Source: Massilia frigida (GTDB taxonomy: Bacteria; Pseudomonadota; Gammaproteobacteria; Burkholderiales; Burkholderiaceae_D). From it: a stretch of 64,000 nucleotides of DNA. The position numbers were made by a program, and so were the translations under genes. The stretch is from the NCBI RefSeq assembly GCF_011682175.1, contig NZ_WHJG01000026.1, forward strand, positions 1 to 64,000. The letters are read 5' to 3'. The notes under the pieces are model-generated. The model saw only the letters and a list, made by a program, of their open reading frames with translations. It searched no databases and had not been told where the DNA came from. Below are positions 56,968-64,000 of the stretch, one piece after another; the stretch's first letter is position 1; every line of letters starts with the position of its first letter.

Positions 56968-59004
56968 TTAGTCCTGGGGTTCTTGAGGCGGTTTAAAAAA
57001 GGCGATCACGTCTTCCTGCAAACGGGTACGCTTGAATGACGGCAGGCTCTGCCACACACGCTTGCCGTACGACTTGGAAATCAGGCGCGGGTCGCAGATC
57101 ATCAGCACGCCGCGGTCGGTCTCGTCGCGGATCAGGCGCCCTGCCCCCTGCTTGAGGTTAATGATCGCCTCGGGCAGGGTGTGGTGCATGAAGCCGTTCA
57201 AGCCCTGCTTTTCCATCACATCGATGCGGGCGGCCAGCACCGGGTCGTCGGGCGGCGCGAACGGCAGCTTGTCGATGATCACGAGGGACAGCGCATCGCC
57301 GCGCACGTCCACGCCTTCCCAGAAACTTTGCGAGCCGACCAGCACGCCGTTGCCGGCATTGCGGAAGGAATCGAGCAATTCCGTACGGCCGCGCTCGCCC
57401 TGGACGAAGAGCGGAAAGTCGAGTCCGCGCTTGGCGAACTCGTCGCGCAGGCGCTCGGACACGTGCTTGACGGCGCGGATCGTGGTGCACAGGAAAAAGG
57501 TGCGCCCGCCGGCCGCCTCGATCACCGGCAACGCGCAATCGATGACGGCGTCGGTGTAGCCGAAGGAATTCGGTTCCGGCAAGCCATTCGGCACGTACAG
57601 CAAGCCCTGCTGCTCGTAGTTGAACGGGCTCGGCCAGGTCTTGGCCGGTTCGCCCGTGAGACCCATCTGGTTCGAGAAATGCTTGAAGTCATTCTTCACC
57701 GCCAAGGTGGCCGAGGTAAAGATCCAGCTGCGCGGCGTGCCTTCACGCTGGTTGTTGAAGATCGGCGCGATCGACAGCGGGGTCTTGTGCAGTTGCAAGG
57801 AGGAGGAAAACGCCTCGACCCACAGCACCGCCTGGTCGCCTTCGACCACTTTCCCCTTGCCATCCTGCTTCCAGGCGTCCAGCGCGGCGGCCAATTCGAC
57901 CGCGCGCACGCGCACCTGCTCGATGGTTTCGGCGCGCGCCGCCTGGTCTTCCAGCACATCGATCATCGCGGCCAGCTTTTCCTTGAGCGTGTTCAGGGCC
58001 GGAAAAAAGTCGGAGGATGGCATGATCTGCGCCAGCGACAGGCGCATGATGTCTTGCGGGAAGGTCAGGCGCAGGTCGCGCGCGGCCTTTTCGACCACGG
58101 TCACCACCTTGGCCCAGTCGGGGCCGCCGCGCGCGTGCGCCAGCCCCTCGGCCAGCACGTCGCGGCACAGTTCCAGGATTTGCGAGGTCGACACGGTCTG
58201 GCCGAAAAACAAGGTGGCGGTGTCCGGCAACTGGTGCGCCTCATCGAAGATGATGGTGTTGGCCGATGGCAGCAGCTCGGCCACGCCGGTATCTTTCAGC
58301 GCCACGTCGGCGAAGAACAGGTGGTGGTTGACCACCACCACGTCGGCCTGCTGGGCTTCGCGGCGCGCCTTCATCACGAAGCAATCCTGGTAATACTGGC
58401 ACTCGGCGCCCATGCAGGTGTCGCGCGTGGAGGTGACCAGGTTCCAGATCAGGGCGTTTTCGGGCACCTTGGCCAGTTCGGCCTTGTCACCGGAGGTCGT
58501 CATCTTGATGAAGCGCGAGATTTCGCGCAGGTTGCCGACATCGTCGCGCGAGGTCATGCGCCCGTTCTGCAAGGTGCGTTCCAGGTGGTAGTGGCAGACG
58601 TAGTTCGAGCGGCCCTTGAGCAGCGCCACCGAAACCGGCGCCTTGAGCGCGGCGCGCACGGTCGGGATGTCGCGCAGGAACAACTGATCCTGCAAGTTTT
58701 TGGTGCCGGTCGAGATGATGGTCTTGCCGCCCCACAGCAGCGCCGGGACCAGGTAGGCAAAGGTTTTACCGGTGCCGGTGCCGGCCTCGGCGATCAGGGT
58801 GCTCTGGTCGGCGATGGCCTGGGCGATCGACTTGGCCATCTCGGTTTGCGAGCGGCGCGGGCTGAAACTGCCGACCGAGGGCGCGAGCGGGCCGCCCGCG
58901 CTGAACAGGCGGTCGACTTCGGCATCGTGTTTGCCGGCCGGCAGGGTGTCGGCGCCGTCGCCAGCGTCGTGTAGCGCCCCGGGCGCAAGGAGAGGGTCGG
59001 TCAA
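56968..59004 (-). CDS. yoaA: YoaA/DinG-type ATP-dependent helicase
   Basis: A 678-residue XPD-like superfamily 2 helicase. Walker A AEAGTGTGKT, DEAH in FDEAHQLPD and motif VI QGAGRLIRDETDRG are present. Four cysteines (CHYH region, CMGAECQYYQDC) bind the iron-sulfur cluster. YoaA relatives work with DNA polymerase III in repair of blocked forks. The start is TTG at 59004; no ATG in frame is available and the ribosome binding site is weak. No LexA box is seen upstream. Confidence 0.92.
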   Translation of the reverse strand: MTDPLLAPGALHDAGDGADTLPAGKHDAEVDRLFSAGGPLAPSVGSFSPRRSQTEMAKSIAQAIADQSTLIAEAGTGTGKTFAYLVPALLWGGKTIISTGTKNLQDQLFLRDIPTVRAALKAPVSVALLKGRSNYVCHYHLERTLQNGRMTSRDDVGNLREISRFIKMTTSGDKAELAKVPENALIWNLVTSTRDTCMGAECQYYQDCFVMKARREAQQADVVVVNHHLFFADVALKDTGVAELLPSANTIIFDEAHQLPDTATLFFGQTVSTSQILELCRDVLAEGLAHARGGPDWAKVVTVVEKAARDLRLTFPQDIMRLSLAQIMPSSDFFPALNTLKEKLAAMIDVLEDQAARAETIEQVRVRAVELAAALDAWKQDGKGKVVEGDQAVLWVEAFSSSLQLHKTPLSIAPIFNNQREGTPRSWIFTSATLAVKNDFKHFSNQMGLTGEPAKTWPSPFNYEQQGLLYVPNGLPEPNSFGYTDAVIDCALPVIEAAGGRTFFLCTTIRAVKHVSERLRDEFAKRGLDFPLFVQGERGRTELLDSFRNAGNGVLVGSQSFWEGVDVRGDALSLVIIDKLPFAPPDDPVLAARIDVMEKQGLNGFMHHTLPEAIINLKQGAGRLIRDETDRGVLMICDPRLISKSYGKRVWQSLPSFKRTRLQEDVIAFFKPPQEPQD

Positions 59005-59032
59005 AGTGGCATTTCAGTGAAGCGAAGACGGA

Positions 59033-59233
59033 TCAGGCCGGGACATCAGGCACTAATTGCATTTTCAGCAGGGTAATGTGGTCTTTCAATTGCAATTTAC
59101 GCTTTTTGAGCCGGCGCAATTGCAACTGGTCGTGGTGCCCGTCCAGGGTCAACATATCTATGACCGCATCCAGGTCGCGATGTTCCACATCGAGTTCGAT
59201 CAGGCGGCGCTGGATGGTTTGGACATCGTTCAT
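59033..59233 (-). CDS. YdcH/DUF465-like small protein
   Basis: A 66-residue charged helical protein. QRRLIELDVEHRDLDAVID and LQLRRLKKRKLQLKDHI are the DUF465 pattern (two helices in a hairpin). The biochemical role of the family is unknown. Starts at 59242 or 59257 are also possible. It is 28 bases ahead of yoaA on the same strand. Confidence 0.8.
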   Translation of the reverse strand: MNDVQTIQRRLIELDVEHRDLDAVIDMLTLDGHHDQLQLRRLKKRKLQLKDHITLLKMQLVPDVPA

Positions 59234-59356
59234 GTGTGGCATTCCAGACAAGTTCATTTCAAAAATTTCATCAACTGCTGCCCAAAAACGCATACAATCG
59301 GAAACAATTTTTGTCGCACAGAAAATTGTCTCCGCTTGCAACAAGGAGGCAACTCA

Positions 59357-60262
59357 GTGCATAGTTTAATCTACGGCGCCGTTGCAGCCAACACTATCGC
59401 ATACGACAGCCAAGACAGCCGTATGGTAACGCAGCCAGGACTTTACCCCAAGCTTATGAATGTATACAAGATCGAGGCCGGAACCGCGCAGCACATCGGT
59501 AATCGGCCGGAACAAACCAACCGGACCGCCTTGTTCACCGGAGCGCGCGCGCCCGGTTACATGATGGCGGTGCTGGCCGACGGCGTGTCCGGCGGCGCCA
59601 TCGCGTCCGACCAGGTGCTGCTGACGGCCAAGCAGCAGTTCGACAATTTCAAGCCGGGCGACGATCCCAGCATCGAGCGCTTGCAGGGATTGCTGCGCGA
59701 CATCGTGCTCGAAACCCACACAGTTCTCAAGCTCAATGCGCTGACCAGCAAGACCGAGCCGCATACCACCTTCGTCGGGCTGGTGATCACGCCCAAGGGC
59801 ACGGCGGTGTGGGCGCACGTGGGCGACTCGCGCCTGTACCGCTTCACCCGGGCCGAGTGCGCGGTGCGCACCAGCGACCTGCCCTACATCGAGCATCTGG
59901 TCGGCACCGACAAGCTGCCGCTGGAAGCGGCCAAGAATCACCGCCATTCCAAGCTGCTGGTCAATGTGCTGGGCAACGGCCGCAAGGAGCCGTTCGTGGC
60001 GGTGGGCCACCACGATAACCTGGCGGCGGGCGACACCTTTTTGCTGGCCTCGGACGGGCTGTGGCACTTCTTCACGGACAACGAACTGGGCGCCGTGACG
60101 AACAAGAACACCCCGCGCCAGGCGTCCGAACTGCTGATCAACAAGGCGGTGGAACGGGCCCACGGCAAGGGCGGCAATTGCACCATGGCGATCGTGAAAC
60201 TGGTCAAGCCGCCCAAGGAAGTGCCGAACTACACGGTGGAACGGATGCGCCGGGCGGTCTGA
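59357..60262 (+). CDS. PP2C-family serine/threonine phosphatase
   Basis: A 301-residue metal-dependent protein phosphatase. VLADGVSGG is the first metal motif, HTTFVGLVI ... AHVGDSRLYRF the second, and LLASDGLWHFF and GGNCTMAIVKL the last ones. GTG at 59357 is the start: AAGGAGG lies seven bases upstream. A longer open frame upstream overlaps ydcH and is not used. No matching serine/threonine kinase is in the window. Confidence 0.88.
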   Translation: MHSLIYGAVAANTIAYDSQDSRMVTQPGLYPKLMNVYKIEAGTAQHIGNRPEQTNRTALFTGARAPGYMMAVLADGVSGGAIASDQVLLTAKQQFDNFKPGDDPSIERLQGLLRDIVLETHTVLKLNALTSKTEPHTTFVGLVITPKGTAVWAHVGDSRLYRFTRAECAVRTSDLPYIEHLVGTDKLPLEAAKNHRHSKLLVNVLGNGRKEPFVAVGHHDNLAAGDTFLLASDGLWHFFTDNELGAVTNKNTPRQASELLINKAVERAHGKGGNCTMAIVKLVKPPKEVPNYTVERMRRAV

Positions 60263-60270
60263 GGCTGCTA

Positions 60271-60338
60271 CGTCGTTCCCGCTAGCTCGTCGTTCCTGCC
60301 ATTGGCAGAAACGACTTCCCGCGCAGGCGGGAACGACG
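60271..60338. repeat. REP-like palindromic element after the PP2C gene
   Basis: CGTCGTTCCCGC (60271-60282) pairs with GCGGGAACGACG (60327-60338). Inside is a second stem, GTCGTT-C-CTGCC / GGCAG-A-AACGAC. The GCGCAGGCGGG core is shared with the element at 13693. Lies between two convergent genes and may act as a terminator. Confidence 0.65.
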
Positions 60339-60368
60339 TGTGGTAGTGGGTAAAACGCCGCTGAGGGC

Positions 60369-61070
60369 TTATTTCGAGATCTTGACTTCCTTCGGCTGCG
60401 CCGCCGCCGCGGCATCTTTCGCCGCCTTCTCCGCCTTCTTCGCGCTGGCCGCTTTCTTCTCTTCGACCTTGCGCTGGCGCTTCTCCGAATCGATGCGCTT
60501 CTGCGCGAACGCTTCGGCATTGGCCGCGCGCTCCGGCACGGCCGCCTTCTCTTCCTGCGCAATGCGCGCCAGCTTGGCCGCCTGCGCCGCCTTGCGCGCT
60601 TCCAGCGTCGGCTTGGTCGACGGCCCCTTCACCTTGGGCGGCGCCGCCACCGGCAGCGGCGTCGGATTGGCCGCCAGGCGCGCTTCTTCCGCTTCCGCCG
60701 CGCGCACCGATTCGGCCACCGCCACGTCGCGCGCATCGGCCGATGCCTTGCGCTGGAAATGCTTGGCCTCGTCCTCGACCGCGTTCAGGTAGGACAGCGT
60801 CACGCGCCGGTATTCGCGCGCTTCGTCCAGGCAGTCGTTGACGAAGAAACGCTCATAGCAGGTGACCTCGCTGTTGGCATAGCGCGCTTCGGCGGCGGCG
60901 CGCTGGCTGCGCACCTGCTCCAGTTTGAGTTCGGCCTGCTCCACCGACACCGTGGCCGGCACCACCGGCACCACGGAGGTCGGCAGCAAGCTGTTGGAAC
61001 AGGCCCCCAGGCCGGCCGCCAGCAGCGCCAGCGCGCAAGCGCGGATCAGGGGGTGTGCGAGTTTTTTCAT
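60369..61070 (-). CDS. Lipoprotein with Ala/Lys/Glu-rich coil
   Basis: A 233-residue predicted lipoprotein (lipobox LLAAGLGAC). The mature part has two cysteines close together (VTCYERFFVNDCLDE) and then a long low-complexity Ala-Lys-Glu-Arg stretch likely to form a coiled coil. No family is recognised. AGGA is eight bases before the ATG at 61070. It follows zapE on the same strand by 20 bases. Confidence 0.7.
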   Translation of the reverse strand: MKKLAHPLIRACALALLAAGLGACSNSLLPTSVVPVVPATVSVEQAELKLEQVRSQRAAAEARYANSEVTCYERFFVNDCLDEAREYRRVTLSYLNAVEDEAKHFQRKASADARDVAVAESVRAAEAEEARLAANPTPLPVAAPPKVKGPSTKPTLEARKAAQAAKLARIAQEEKAAVPERAANAEAFAQKRIDSEKRQRKVEEKKAASAKKAEKAAKDAAAAAQPKEVKISK

Positions 61071-61090
61071 GGTCTTTGTCCTGTGGCTGG

Positions 61091-62188
61091 TCACGAGAGG
61101 GAGTCGGCGACGCCGCGGCGCTCCGCATCCATATATTCGCGCGACTGCATTTCAATAATACGCGAGACGGTGCGGTGAAACTCGTTCGACAGCGTCCCTT
61201 GCGTGTACAGCTCTTCCGGCGGCACGGCGGCCGACATCAGCAGTTTAACCTTGTGGTCGTAGAAGACGTCAATCAGCCACGTAAACCGGCGCGCCTCGGA
61301 CGACTGCGCCGCCGACATGGCCGCAATCCCCGACAGCACCACGGTGTGGAAGCGGCTGGCGATCTCCAGGTAATCGTTCTGCGAACGCGGCCCGCCGCAC
61401 AGGGTGGCGAAATCGAACCAGATGATGCCGCCCGCGTGGCGCAGCGCGCGGATTTCGCGCTCCTCGATGCGGATGCGCGGGTCTTCGTCGGCCGTCTCGG
61501 CGATGCGCGCGTATGCCGTGCGCAGCGCCTGGTCGGAAGCGGCATTGAGTGGCGTGTAATAGCTCTCGACCTGTTCCAGCGCGCGCTTGCGGTAATCGAT
61601 GCCGGCATCGACGTTGAGCACGTCGAGCTTGTCCTTGAGCAGGGCGATGGTCGGCAGCATGCGGTCGCGGTGCAGGCCGTCCGGATACAGCAGGTCGGGA
61701 TCGTAGTTCGAGGTCATGATGAACGACACCCCGTTGTTGAACAGGGCAGTGAGCAAATTATACAAAATCATGGCGTCGGCGATATCCGACACGTGGAATT
61801 CATCGAAGCAGATCAGGCGGTATTTCTTGGCGATGCGGCGCGCCACGTCGTCGAGCGGATCGGCCACGCCCTTGAGCTCATCGAGCTCGCGGTGCACGCC
61901 GCGCATGAATTCGTGGAAGTGCAGGCGCGTCTTGCGCACCACCGGCACCACCGAGTAAAAACTGTCCATCAAAAACGACTTGCCGCGCCCTACCCCGCCC
62001 CACAGGTAGACCCCGCGCGGCACGTCCGGGCGGTTGATCAGGCGCTTGAAGGTGGACGAGCGCTGCGCGCGAAAATCCACCCATTCTTCATAGGCGCGCT
62101 GCAGGCGGTCGACCGCGCGCTGCTGTTGCGCGTCCGAGGTAAAGCCGCGTTGGGATAAGGCGTGCTGGTAGAACTCTTGGACATTCAT
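61091..62188 (-). CDS. zapE: Cell-division ATPase ZapE (AFG1-like)
   Basis: A 365-residue P-loop ATPase. Walker A is GGVGRGKSFLMD, Walker B LICFDEFHVSD, and the arginine finger region TSNYDPDLLYPDGLHR follows. These mark the AFG1/ZapE family, linked to FtsZ-ring dynamics in E. coli and to mitochondrial protein turnover in eukaryotes. Length is normal. Confidence 0.93.
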   Translation of the reverse strand: MNVQEFYQHALSQRGFTSDAQQQRAVDRLQRAYEEWVDFRAQRSSTFKRLINRPDVPRGVYLWGGVGRGKSFLMDSFYSVVPVVRKTRLHFHEFMRGVHRELDELKGVADPLDDVARRIAKKYRLICFDEFHVSDIADAMILYNLLTALFNNGVSFIMTSNYDPDLLYPDGLHRDRMLPTIALLKDKLDVLNVDAGIDYRKRALEQVESYYTPLNAASDQALRTAYARIAETADEDPRIRIEEREIRALRHAGGIIWFDFATLCGGPRSQNDYLEIASRFHTVVLSGIAAMSAAQSSEARRFTWLIDVFYDHKVKLLMSAAVPPEELYTQGTLSNEFHRTVSRIIEMQSREYMDAERRGVADSLS

Positions 62189-62252
62189 CAGGGGAGGCAA
62201 TGCAGAAAGCCGGGCGGGCCAGAACCACTGGCACGCCCGGCGGGGTACGGAT

Positions 62253-63686
<1,434 letters not shown>

Positions 63687-63731
63687 TATTGATTCCCTTG
63701 TCTTATTCTACTGGTACGAATATCCACACCG

Positions 63732-63761
63732 GCCGCCGCACGCTGGGGAGCATGCGGCGGC
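63732..63761. repeat. Hairpin between odhB and lpdA
   Basis: GCCGCCGCA and TGCGGCGGC form a 9-bp stem around a 12-base loop. No T run follows, so it is more likely an mRNA-processing or stabilising stem than a terminator. Confidence 0.3.
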
Positions 63762-63777
63762 GAGGCGCGCTGCGTGC

Positions 63778-64000
63778 TTACAGGTCCAGCAGCAGGCGCG
63801 CAGGATCTTCCAGCGTTTCCTTCATCGTGACCAGGCCCAGGACGGCTTCGCGGCCATCGATGATGCGGTGATCGTACGACATCGCCAGGTAGTTCATCGG
63901 ACGCACCACGACGAGCCCGTTTTCGACGACGGCGCGGTCCTTGGTCGCGTGCACGCCCAGGATGGCCGACTGCGGCGGGTTGATGATCGGGGTCGACAGC
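63778..64000 (-). CDS. odhB: Dihydrolipoyllysine succinyltransferase (E2), 3' part
   Basis: Only the last 74 codons are in the window; the gene runs on past 64000. The visible part has [17 protein letters not shown] and the catalytic [13 protein letters not shown] of the E2 acyltransferase domain. With lpdA downstream it is the E2 of the 2-oxoglutarate dehydrogenase complex (sucB/odhB). Confidence 0.93.
   Translation of the reverse strand, partial: LSTPIINPPQSAILGVHATKDRAVVENGLVVVRPMNYLAMSYDHRIIDGREAVLGLVTMKETLEDPARLLLDL

Overview
The window is about 65% GC, densely coded bacterial chromosome. Gene content and order fit the betaproteobacterial family Oxalobacteraceae (Massilia, Telluria, Duganella or Janthinobacterium-like). 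The strongest pointers are the block ndk-rlmN-pilF-rodZ-ispG-hisS-yfgM-bamB-der-hfq-hflX-hflK-hflC followed by hisZ-purA, and the operon surE-pcm-nlpD-rpoS. The assignment rests on reading the proteins, not on a database search.

Layout. 1-3.7 kb: an accessory-looking stretch with a CFA-synthase-like methyltransferase, a PaaI-type thioesterase, a Rieske oxygenase and the stub of an S41 peptidase. 3.7-9.5 kb: a PA0069-type radical SAM protein under a textbook LexA box, a DTW-domain tRNA modification enzyme, two secreted alpha/beta hydrolases and a PLP lyase. 9.5-15.5 kb: a light and signalling cluster, with a shortened FeS-type photolyase divergent from a bacteriophytochrome kinase and its response regulator, then a REC-HK-REC hybrid. 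15.5-21 kb: an EEP-family enzyme, an unknown protein, three tRNA-Asn(GTT) genes, each with its own promoter and terminator, separated by an outer-membrane protein gene and a broken TpsB gene, then an aromatic aminotransferase. 21-28.5 kb: uvrB, marC, a large lipoprotein with a carbohydrate-enzyme look, an M15-like protein and a phosphoribosyltransferase.

28.5-46.9 kb is housekeeping, mostly on the minus strand: purA, hisZ, the HflK/HflC membrane complex, HflX, Hfq, Der, BamB, YfgM, HisS, IspG, RodZ, PilF, RlmN and Ndk, then yccA on plus and rlmD on minus. 47-50.8 kb is the stationary-phase operon surE-pcm-nlpD-rpoS. Directly upstream of surE, on the same strand, is a two-gene module of a TIR-domain protein and an ATPase-like TPR protein whose phosphate-binding motif is degenerate. 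54-64 kb returns to metabolism and repair: quinone oxidoreductase, DUF885 peptidase-like protein, YoaA/DinG helicase, YdcH-like small protein, PP2C phosphatase, a lipoprotein, ZapE, Lpd and the 3' end of odhB.

Most interesting points: (1) the TIR plus degenerate KGGVGR-type ATPase/TPR pair, a candidate defence or signalling module; (2) the radical SAM protein that combines a LexA operator with a C-terminal QLDLF sliding-clamp motif, which ties an uncharacterised family to the SOS response; (3) a photolyase lacking about 117 internal residues but keeping all four cluster cysteines; (4) a secreted hydrolase whose only well-placed start codon is ATC; (5) a histidine-rich tail on histidyl-tRNA synthetase; (6) the tRNA-Asn triplet enclosing a decayed TpsB gene. 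No CRISPR array, insertion sequence, integrase or rRNA was seen.
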